A DNA stretch of 64,000 bases, taken from positions 54,602-118,601 of the forward strand of contig NZ_KN266214.1 of the NCBI RefSeq assembly GCF_000766945.1. Reading direction: 5' to 3'. The number at the start of each line of letters is the position of its first letter. Positions within the stretch are counted from its first letter, which is position 1. The position numbers and the translations under genes were made by a program. The stretch is from Cellvibrio mixtus subsp. mixtus J3-8. GTDB taxonomy: Bacteria; Pseudomonadota; Gammaproteobacteria; Pseudomonadales; Cellvibrionaceae. The notes beneath the pieces are model-generated. The model did no database searches and was not told the origin of the DNA. It saw only the letters and a program-made list of their open reading frames with translations. Below, piece by piece: positions 20,897 through 27,870 of this stretch.

Positions 20897-21373
20897 ATGA
20901 ACGAGAAGCAACACCAATGGCTGCAACGCTGTATAGACCTGGCATGCGCACACGCCGGTAGCGGCAAGGGTGGGCCATTTGCGGCGCTGGTGGTCAAAAA
21001 CGGGGAAGTGATTGCCGAGGGTTGTAACGAGGTGACGAGCACCAACGATCCCAGTGCCCATGCGGAAGTTGTCGCTATTCGCAATGCCTGCCAGCGATTA
21101 GGCAGTTATCAATTGGACGATTGTGAGATTTACAGCAGCTGCGAGCCCTGCCCGATGTGCCTGGGGGTAATTTTCTGGGCGCGCCCGAAAGCGGTGTATT
21201 TTGTCGCCAGCCGCGAGCAAGCAGCAGCGGCCGGGTTTGATGATGAGTTTATCTACGAACAAATCAACCTGGCGGGCAACCAGCGACATATCCCGTTTGT
21301 GCATCAACCATTGGCTTCAGCCAATCATCCATTTGAGCACTGGTGTAACTGTTGCACCAAACAGGCGTACTAG
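20897..21373 (+). CDS. Guanine deaminase-like nucleoside deaminase
   Basis: A 158-aa zinc enzyme of the cytidine/deoxycytidylate deaminase superfamily. The zinc ligands and catalytic glutamate are in HAEVVAIRNAC (H55, E57) and CEPCPMC (C85, C88). The overall pattern (GGPFAALVV near 25, FWARPKAVYFVASREQAAAAGFDD) is like bacterial guanine deaminases of the GuaD/YknA type rather than the tRNA deaminase TadA. It likely converts guanine to xanthine. GGAG precedes the ATG. It is a single gene, divergent from uvrD. Confidence 0.8.
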   Translation: MNEKQHQWLQRCIDLACAHAGSGKGGPFAALVVKNGEVIAEGCNEVTSTNDPSAHAEVVAIRNACQRLGSYQLDDCEIYSSCEPCPMCLGVIFWARPKAVYFVASREQAAAAGFDDEFIYEQINLAGNQRHIPFVHQPLASANHPFEHWCNCCTKQAY

Positions 21374-21388
21374 GCAACCCGGCAAAAA

Positions 21389-21736
21389 TCATTTGTTATT
21401 GCAGCTTTTGGCGCGAATGAGCATCACCCCAAACAACCCTATAAAGAACACCACCAGCGGGAGCGAATCGGGTACAGAACTGCCGGTTTGCGGGGCACTC
21501 ACATGAAAACCACTGCGCGCCAGCAATGGCGGTGGCGTACGTTCAGTAGTGGGAAGGGAGACCAAAACAGGCGTGGGGTGATGGCTTTCCTCAAGCATGC
21601 ATTCACCCTGGGGGTTGCGATCAATACCCGGGATTTTGGCGCAATCCAGCAGCGATGCCCGGCAATCCATGGCAAATACCAGGGTAAAAGCTACCCCTGC
21701 AAGCCGGTAGCTTGCTGATAGTGTTAGATGGTTCAT
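21389..21736 (-). CDS. Small exported protein with C-terminal membrane tail (sorting-signal-like)
   Basis: A 115-aa protein with an N-terminal signal-like segment (LAGVAFTLVFA), a short Cys- and Pro-containing middle, and a C-terminal tripartite end. The end has VPDSLPL, a hydrophobic stretch of about 17 residues, then RAKSCNNK. The layout resembles PEP-CTERM/PDSG-type exosortase substrates but lacks the PEP core. The start at 21736 has a very strong AGGAGGGG ribosome site, which lies inside the alternative start at 21754. I do not recognise the protein. Confidence 0.6.
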   Translation of the reverse strand: MNHLTLSASYRLAGVAFTLVFAMDCRASLLDCAKIPGIDRNPQGECMLEESHHPTPVLVSLPTTERTPPPLLARSGFHVSAPQTGSSVPDSLPLVVFFIGLFGVMLIRAKSCNNK

Positions 21737-21934
21737 TTCCCCCCTCCTCCCCAAAGGCAGGGTCTTGGTAACTTGACTGTAGCATCGATAAAAAGTGATT
21801 CAAGTTACCACTTTTGGGGGAATTTAAATGCCAATCTCTGCGCATAAAGACAATTTAAGCGACAAGCCATTGATTTTATTGGCAGGAAAAAAATCGCTAA
21901 AAATCCCAAGTAGCCAGCAGCTATAAAAGGGATT

Positions 21935-22765
21935 TTAGAAAGGAAAAAATGATCCAGGAAATTCGCCTTTACGTATCAACGCAGCGATATCCATGCTCAA
22001 TGCAACGCCCGCGTGCACCAAAACACCGCCCCAGATCGAGCGCGATTGCAGTGCCAGGATACCGAGGAACAGGCCGAACAAAATGGCGCCGGTAGCTTCC
22101 AGCCAAAGCTTGGGGAAATGAATCATCAGGTAGGGCACACACATCACCCAAATCGCATTGGCGCCAATAGCCGGACGCAAGGCATTGAGCATAAAGCCGC
22201 GGAAGAAAAACTCCAGGAATATAAACTGGCTCATGTAAAGCAATTCCCACAGCAGGAAATCCAGCCAGCTGCGGCCCGCGTGGCGATAGAACGGATAATG
22301 CCCGACAAAATCCTCTCCCATGCTGACCAAGACCACAAACACCAGGATTGGACTGAGCAGCAGCAGGTAACCGCGCCAATGCTCGCCGACCTGGTTCCAG
22401 CGCCAGCCAAAGTCGCGCATTTGTGCGCGGAATATAAAGCGTATCACCAGCCAGGGCAGCACGATAAAAGTCAGCAGGTGGCAACCCGTCCACCACACAT
22501 AACTACACAACTCTAACCAACCGGCGTCGCGCAATTGTTGCAAGTAATCCACACCGCGCCTTTCACCTAACGATTGCAACAAGGCATGGAGATTGGTGGC
22601 GAATTTGCCGTAATGGAGGATGAGCAAGCTGACTGACACCGTTGCCAATACGATGAACACCCGCCGTAACGCTTCGGGGCGGGACATTTGCCAGGAAGGT
22701 GCCGCTGCATCGATCTGGTCCAGGGCGCGCAATATCTGGCGCGGATGCAAAGCGGCAAGTTTCAT
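21935..22765 (-). CDS. CPBP-family intramembrane metalloprotease homologue
   Basis: A 276-aa membrane protein with about seven hydrophobic segments. The C-terminal half carries the CPBP (CAAX protease/bacteriocin-processing) motifs: EFFFRGFMLNAL, a histidine in YLMIHFPKLWLE and GVLVHAGVALSMD. The first glutamate of the usual EExxxR pair is replaced by leucine, so activity is uncertain. The frame is open up to 22891, but that would overlap the upstream hydrolase by 95 nt. The ATG at 22765 leaves a 31-bp gap and starts a normal protein. It probably forms a transcription unit with the serine hydrolase at 22797-24569. Confidence 0.78.
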   Translation of the reverse strand: MKLAALHPRQILRALDQIDAAAPSWQMSRPEALRRVFIVLATVSVSLLILHYGKFATNLHALLQSLGERRGVDYLQQLRDAGWLELCSYVWWTGCHLLTFIVLPWLVIRFIFRAQMRDFGWRWNQVGEHWRGYLLLLSPILVFVVLVSMGEDFVGHYPFYRHAGRSWLDFLLWELLYMSQFIFLEFFFRGFMLNALRPAIGANAIWVMCVPYLMIHFPKLWLEATGAILFGLFLGILALQSRSIWGGVLVHAGVALSMDIAALIRKGEFPGSFFPF

Positions 22766-22796
22766 TGTTATTGTCCGGTAGTCGGTTACTGTCCGC

Positions 22797-24569
22797 TTAT
22801 TGGGCCTTGGCAGTTTTGCCTTTGGTTGTACGCGCAGGGTTACGGCTGCTTTCGTACATATCAAGGAATTTAAAAATAATGTCTTTGGCAAAGCGACTTT
22901 CGGAGTTGGTGAGAAACACCATACCGATTTGCAAATCGCGATTAAACACCATCTCGGTGCGGAAACCTTTTACATGGCCGCCATGATGGACAAAGTTTTT
23001 GTAGCGCCCGTAATCAAATACTCGCCAGCCCATACCATATGCCGTATTTACTGCAGCTTTGTGCCCGGAGTAATAATTTTGCGCCGGTGTATTTTTAGTC
23101 ACACGGGATTGAATAGGGTTAAGTACCGAGGGCGGCAAGGCTTCAGGGCGCTTACCCATTTGCCCGAGCAAAAATTTGGACATATCCACAATGCTGGCAT
23201 TGACGCCCGCCGCTGGCGCAACGCGATACCAGTTGGGCGTCACCGCCGTGGGAATCCAGCGCTTGCCGTTAGAAATGTGTGGCGCCGCGCGATTGGGGGA
23301 GGCGTTGTAGTTACTTAATCCGTAAGAAGCAGTGCGCATCCCTAACGGATCAAAAATATTTTTCTCCACGTATTTTTCAAAGCTCATCCCGGATTTCTTT
23401 TTGATCATCTCGCCCGCCAGGCTATAGCTGACGTTCTGGTAGGCATAGCATTTACCCGGAGCACAAGCAAAATTCACATAGCGCAAACGCCGGACAATTT
23501 CGGCGTAACTCATATTCTCGTCGATAAAATGGCTGTAGGTATGGCGGGGTAAACCCGACGCCTGGGAGAGCACATTGCGGAACGTCAGCTGCTTGCCGTA
23601 GCGCGCATTCTTAAAGGCGACATCCGGTAAAACCGAGGTGACGGTGGTATCCCAGGAAATTTTGCCTTCATTGACCAGTTCACTGGCGGCGGTGGCGGCG
23701 AAGGATTTGGAGAGGGAGGCAAGGCGAAAAACAGTATCAGGGGTCAGGGTTTCACGGGTTCCTGCGCGGCGAACACCATAGCCTTGCAGGGATTTGATTT
23801 GCCCACCCGAGACCACAGCAATGGCAACACCGGGGACAAAAGGTGCGACCTTTTTCGCCACGTAATCCTCAAACTCCGCCACAAAAGCTTCGGGATGTCC
23901 GGCGGGATAACGCAACGCACTGATCGGTGCGGTAGTGACAACAGGAATAGTAACTGTCGCCGCTCCCGGCTCCTCGTCATCAAATTTTTCCTCACCCACT
24001 CTTTCATCATCCAGCGCCGATGCTGACGGCCTCCGGAGTTCAGATTTTTGGGCGACGACTTTGGGTGATTGTTGCGGCGTTGCCGCCACAGTGGGCGCCG
24101 CTGGATTTCTATTTGCAGTACTGCTGCTATTCACCGCCAGTGCATTGCTGCCAACCAAAGTGCCGGCTGAAACAGATGACGTAGATGCCACCACCGGAAC
24201 ACCTATCGCCGGTGTAAGCACTTGCGCGGGCACATTTACCGCTGTTGCCGACGACGCCACAAGCGGTTGTTGCGCTATTTGTTGCTGGACCGTTTGCTGC
24301 TGGATCACCTGTTGTTGCACTGGCAGTTGTTGCACAGCCGGTGCCGACGAGGCAGCAAGGGTTTGGGTGTAGGGTGTGGTTTGCAAACCTTGCGCGGCAG
24401 CTACAGACGTAGCGGCACTACTGGCTTGCTGCTGGAATGGGAGGGCGATGGGCACGGTAACCCGCTTTTCCCCGTTGGCCATAACTGGCACAGCAGTGGA
24501 AACCAGCAGAGCACACAATAGGCCCGTTAGAAATGTTGTTGTCGTTTTTGGTATCAGGATAACGGGCAT
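22797..24569 (-). CDS. Exported class C beta-lactamase-like serine hydrolase with low-complexity N-terminus
   Basis: A 590-aa protein. It has a signal peptide (about residues 1-31), then about 190 residues rich in Gln, Ala, Val, Ser and Thr (including QQQ repeats at 85-98) and an acidic stretch near 187-201. A complete beta-lactamase/transpeptidase-like domain runs from about 225. The catalytic set is S285-L-S-K288 in RLASLSKSF, Y377-Q-N379 and H529-G-G. This family contains penicillin-binding-protein-like peptidases, esterases and AmpH-type enzymes, so the substrate cannot be assigned. The downstream CPBP gene is 31 bp away. Confidence 0.85.
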   Translation of the reverse strand: MPVILIPKTTTTFLTGLLCALLVSTAVPVMANGEKRVTVPIALPFQQQASSAATSVAAAQGLQTTPYTQTLAASSAPAVQQLPVQQQVIQQQTVQQQIAQQPLVASSATAVNVPAQVLTPAIGVPVVASTSSVSAGTLVGSNALAVNSSSTANRNPAAPTVAATPQQSPKVVAQKSELRRPSASALDDERVGEEKFDDEEPGAATVTIPVVTTAPISALRYPAGHPEAFVAEFEDYVAKKVAPFVPGVAIAVVSGGQIKSLQGYGVRRAGTRETLTPDTVFRLASLSKSFAATAASELVNEGKISWDTTVTSVLPDVAFKNARYGKQLTFRNVLSQASGLPRHTYSHFIDENMSYAEIVRRLRYVNFACAPGKCYAYQNVSYSLAGEMIKKKSGMSFEKYVEKNIFDPLGMRTASYGLSNYNASPNRAAPHISNGKRWIPTAVTPNWYRVAPAAGVNASIVDMSKFLLGQMGKRPEALPPSVLNPIQSRVTKNTPAQNYYSGHKAAVNTAYGMGWRVFDYGRYKNFVHHGGHVKGFRTEMVFNRDLQIGMVFLTNSESRFAKDIIFKFLDMYESSRNPARTTKGKTAKAQ

Positions 24570-24636
24570 CAGCGATTCAGTATGTCGTATTTCAATTAAT
24601 GGGTAGCCTTAAGGGCATTTAAATTTCTGATAAACA

Positions 24637-24694
24637 AACGCCATCGTTGCAGTGCAATATCCAATCAACAACATTGCACTGCAACGATGGCGTT
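24637..24694. terminator. Very long perfect palindrome, likely terminator
   Basis: Two 22-nt arms (24637-24658 and 24673-24694) are perfect inverted repeats around a 14-nt loop. ATTTTT follows on the plus strand and TGTTTATC on the minus strand. It lies in the 244-bp gap between the RoxA-like gene and the serine hydrolase, both transcribed leftwards. It probably terminates the cytochrome transcript. The stem is much longer than the other terminators here. Confidence 0.65.
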
Positions 24695-24813
24695 ATTTTT
24701 CCCTTAACAAAGTGCGGCCTCTGTTGCATCCGGAACGTTTATCCGGGGCGAATTCTAACCTGAACCTTACCACCCGAATCTTAACGGGAGTTAAAGTCAC
24801 ACTGAATTGGTGA

Positions 24814-26994
24814 TTACAATGTTTTAATGTATTCCACCAACTCCCAGCGCTCGGCTTCGGTCAGAGGTTCCTGCCTGGTTCCGCTCACAGCCGGAGCGTG
24901 GACTGTGCCGTATTCGTGGCCAATATTCAAATCGCCACGCCTGGTTGCACGGAAGTGGAATCCTTCATAGCCTTCGGTGCGCAATCCGATTTTCACCGGA
25001 TCAAATTCGCGGCTGCCCACTTTAAATTCATTCGGGCGATATTGGCCATCCTCCGGATCGCCGTCGCGTTTTATCGGCAGCAACAAATCATAAATACTCG
25101 GCACCGAACCATTGTGCAAGTAAGGCGCGGTAGCCCAGATACCATTCAAGGGGCGCGCTTTGTAAGCCAGCAGTGAATTGTAGGGCAATGCCGTTGTGTC
25201 GGACCAATAGTCGCCGGATTTTACACTGGCTTTGATTTCATTATCAAAGAAGGATTTCGCCATCATGTACAACCAATCCAGCGCGCGACGCGGCCACCAT
25301 TTATCAGGGTCGGGCTCGGTTGCCACTTCACCCATGGTTGCCGCCGTTAATATTTGCACCACCGGCGCGCGGTCTTTGATCACCAGCGAACCCACACTTT
25401 CTGATTGATAAGTGTTTTTAAAATTCCCCGAGTAGCCAGTGTAGTTCACACTATTTTCCGCCATAGCACGGTCGGTACCCATCAAGTCGATATTGGCCAT
25501 GCTCGCAACGACAATCCGATTCCAGTCGGTGCGATCAATCACCTCATGGCAGGACTCACAATATTGCGCATACAACTGGCGACCGCGGCGAATTTTGGTT
25601 TCATCGATTTGCCATTCGGAAAACTTGCCAAAAATGTCATTGGCTTTTTTCTGCTCGGGATTATTGGTGCCGGTATCAATCGTTGGCCACACCGGTGAAG
25701 TCAGGCTTTTCAGATGGGATTCCAGTCGCGACAAATTCACCAGATCAATGGAAGACGTGAAATCGATTTGATAACTCTTACCGCGCTGGCCAGTCAATAA
25801 CGATGACAAACTCCAGCCACGTTTGTGCGCGGTCCAATCAAGGATACCAAATACACCGATCACTTCACCGGTGTTGCGCCCCAGCGGCCCGACTCCCGAG
25901 TTATTCGCCAAACCATTCCATTGCACATAGTCGGATTGCACGATATCCCACAGGAACGGATAACTGACCGGCGCGTTGGGTTCATTAAAAATTTGCGCTT
26001 TTATGCGCTCCATATCAGGGAGGCCTAAACCGGGATAGCCGTCTTTTTTTGACATCAACCGATCAATAATCCGCGCAAATTGCAGGTCGCCAATAATAGT
26101 TTCGCTGATGCCATCGAGGACGTTATCGACCTGCTCCTGAGTCAACAAATTCGTATCATCTTCACCGGCTCTCGTCACACCGAGTAGCACATCGCGCAAT
26201 TGGTTGCGGCTGATGACATGTTCCAGTACGCGGTTATAAATGCGGCCAAAGGCATCCAGGCGCGCATAGCCGTATTCCACATTGGAGTGATTGATAGTGT
26301 TGTAGAGGCGGATTTTGCGCGTCCAGCGTTTAAGGTCAGCTTGCACATCATCAGCATTGGAATAGGTGTTATTCAACTCCAATACGCGCGTCACAAAGCG
26401 ATGGTTTTTCTCGCTGTTTTCCACAGCCGCCGCCAGGCTTTTTTCCAGGCCAGTGAGGAAACCCACCATATCCGCCATAGCCGCGCCGCCATCAATACGC
26501 AGTGCGTTGCCTTTGTAATTCACCTGGCCGGTGTGACAGGCAGCGCAAGTCAGGCCGATATAATCATTGCCTTTGTAGGTTTCTTTCACGAAGCCTACGG
26601 GTAAACCATCGGGGTTAAAAAAAGTAGGCTTTTGCGGCAGGTAACGGTATTTATCGATCACGCTGTTCGCGCGAAACAAACCGGTGGAATCCGCTTGCTC
26701 CAGGGCGATGAAAAAATCGTAGGGCATCAACGCTGAACCCTGCGTGGTGTTGTAATACCACAGGCTATCGTTGGCATCCCAACCCTGGTCCAGGTAGATC
26801 GGCGTGGAATAATTTTCGCCAAACGCGCCTTGCTCAATCGCAATCGCGCCACGATCAGGATCGTCATCCCAATTCTGGTAAAGCTTTCCTAGCGTAAGGC
26901 CAATCGCCATCAATATGGCGATGAACACCAGCCATTTGAACAAACCCCGGAAGAAACGACGGGTAAAAAGGTTGCCCAGGCTCAACGCGCCCAT
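24814..26994 (-). CDS. Membrane-anchored di-haem cytochrome c, RoxA/MauG-like
   Basis: A 726-aa protein with an N-terminal membrane anchor (about residues 18-38) and a large periplasmic part. There are two haem c sites: C150-AACH-154 in GLTCAACHTGQ and CESCH near residue 478. The C-terminal region has the di-haem peroxidase hallmark LNGIWATAPYLHNGSVPSIYDLL. Size and haem spacing resemble the rubber oxygenase RoxA and its many uncharacterised homologues rather than short cytochrome c peroxidases or MauG. It therefore could be an oxygenase or peroxidase; the substrate is unknown. AGGAG precedes the ATG. It is a single gene. Confidence 0.78.
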   Translation of the reverse strand: MGALSLGNLFTRRFFRGLFKWLVFIAILMAIGLTLGKLYQNWDDDPDRGAIAIEQGAFGENYSTPIYLDQGWDANDSLWYYNTTQGSALMPYDFFIALEQADSTGLFRANSVIDKYRYLPQKPTFFNPDGLPVGFVKETYKGNDYIGLTCAACHTGQVNYKGNALRIDGGAAMADMVGFLTGLEKSLAAAVENSEKNHRFVTRVLELNNTYSNADDVQADLKRWTRKIRLYNTINHSNVEYGYARLDAFGRIYNRVLEHVISRNQLRDVLLGVTRAGEDDTNLLTQEQVDNVLDGISETIIGDLQFARIIDRLMSKKDGYPGLGLPDMERIKAQIFNEPNAPVSYPFLWDIVQSDYVQWNGLANNSGVGPLGRNTGEVIGVFGILDWTAHKRGWSLSSLLTGQRGKSYQIDFTSSIDLVNLSRLESHLKSLTSPVWPTIDTGTNNPEQKKANDIFGKFSEWQIDETKIRRGRQLYAQYCESCHEVIDRTDWNRIVVASMANIDLMGTDRAMAENSVNYTGYSGNFKNTYQSESVGSLVIKDRAPVVQILTAATMGEVATEPDPDKWWPRRALDWLYMMAKSFFDNEIKASVKSGDYWSDTTALPYNSLLAYKARPLNGIWATAPYLHNGSVPSIYDLLLPIKRDGDPEDGQYRPNEFKVGSREFDPVKIGLRTEGYEGFHFRATRRGDLNIGHEYGTVHAPAVSGTRQEPLTEAERWELVEYIKTL

Positions 26995-27303
26995 AGTGTT
27001 AACTCCTATTTAAAGTTTTGTCCTATCAATACTTCGTTATAGGTCGATGCTTTCTTATCAATATGCTGGTTATTGATATTTTTGTTGTCGCTGCCTTTGA
27101 TGAGTGATGCAACTAGACAGATTAAAGATACTATGCGCGCCAACGTTTACCACTATTTATTAGCGCATTCCCGGGGTTATTCATGTTACGCGGGATTACA
27201 CCGGGACTTTTGGCCCGACTTGCAACTCCAACGCCATGGCAGTAGTGTAGCCGCGTATTTTTGTCCCCCTGGTTAATGATTAATCAACTCTGAGGAAATC
27301 CCT
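26995..27303. other. Divergent intergenic region between cytochrome and DUF4156 lipoprotein genes
   Basis: This 309-bp region lies between two divergently transcribed genes and must carry both promoters. I see GAGGAA at 27291-27296 as the ribosome site of the lipoprotein and no convincing operator, repeat or RNA gene. A 67-codon open frame inside it has no coding character. Confidence 0.6.
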
Positions 27304-27624
27304 ATGAAAAAATTCTCCATCATCCTCGCTGCCGCCCTCGTCAGCCTGACCAGTGCCTGTACCTGGGTGAAAGTGTCTGAACAAGGTTCCAACGTCGCAG
27401 TGGCCAACGCCGCCAACGTGCGCAGCTGTGAAAAAGTGCGCACTGTTAACGTAAAAGTAAAAGATAACTTTGTGGGTTCCATGAAGCGCGACCCGAATAA
27501 AGTTTCCACTGAACTGACCAACATGGCGCGCAACGAGGCGACCCAATTCGGCGGCGACACCGTAGTGCCGGTTTCCCAACCGGCCGATGGCCGCCAAAGC
27601 TTTGATGTGTACAAGTGCAACTAA
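27304..27624 (+). CDS. DUF4156 family lipoprotein
   Basis: A 106-aa protein. It has a lipoprotein signal peptide with lipobox TSAC (C19 or so), then a short globular domain. The second cysteine in NVRSCEKVRTVNVKVKD and a final Cys (VYKCN) probably form a disulfide. The middle MARNEATQFGGDTVVPVS is typical of DUF4156 (YajI/RcsF-like small lipoproteins). Function unknown. GAGGAA precedes the ATG, and a strong terminator follows. Confidence 0.8.
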   Translation: MKKFSIILAAALVSLTSACTWVKVSEQGSNVAVANAANVRSCEKVRTVNVKVKDNFVGSMKRDPNKVSTELTNMARNEATQFGGDTVVPVSQPADGRQSFDVYKCN

Positions 27625-27648
27625 GCGAAATAGTGGCACTGTCAAAAC

Positions 27649-27674
27649 AAAGGCCGGGTTAATCCCGGCCTTTT
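27649..27674 (+). terminator. Intrinsic terminator after DUF4156 lipoprotein gene
   Basis: A 10-bp perfect stem AAAGGCCGGG/CCCGGCCTTT with loop TTAAT and a T-rich 3' side lies 25 bp after the stop. Confidence 0.88.
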
Positions 27675-27803
27675 GCATTTCTTTTTGCGTATTCCTTTTC
27701 GATTCTCCACATCTCCGTAATTTTTTGTACATAGCGCACGGCTTTTTGCACTTGCTTCCGCTTTATCACCCAAATCTTTGCTAGTGTTAGCGGCAGATAA
27801 TTT

Positions 27804-27832
27804 TTGTCTTATTGCTGTCACATAATTGCCAT
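27804..27832 (+). promoter_or_regulatory. Pho box (three 11-bp-spaced PhoB half-sites) upstream of ppk
   Basis: TTGTCTT (27804), CTGTCAC (27815) and TTGCCAT (27826) are spaced exactly 11 bp apart, the PhoB tandem-repeat geometry around consensus CTGTCAT-N4. A possible -10 (CAAAAT, 27842-27847) lies nine bases after the last unit. Together they suggest phosphate-starvation activation of ppk, as known in other gammaproteobacteria. Confidence 0.7.
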
Positions 27833-27870
27833 AATCTGGCGCAAAATCCGGTGTGTAAATGAGGTCCAAG

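Noticed and set aside
27073-27276. A 67-codon frame in the cytochrome/lipoprotein gap
   Set aside because: No ribosome site and no protein-like pattern; it overlaps the region needed for the divergent promoters.
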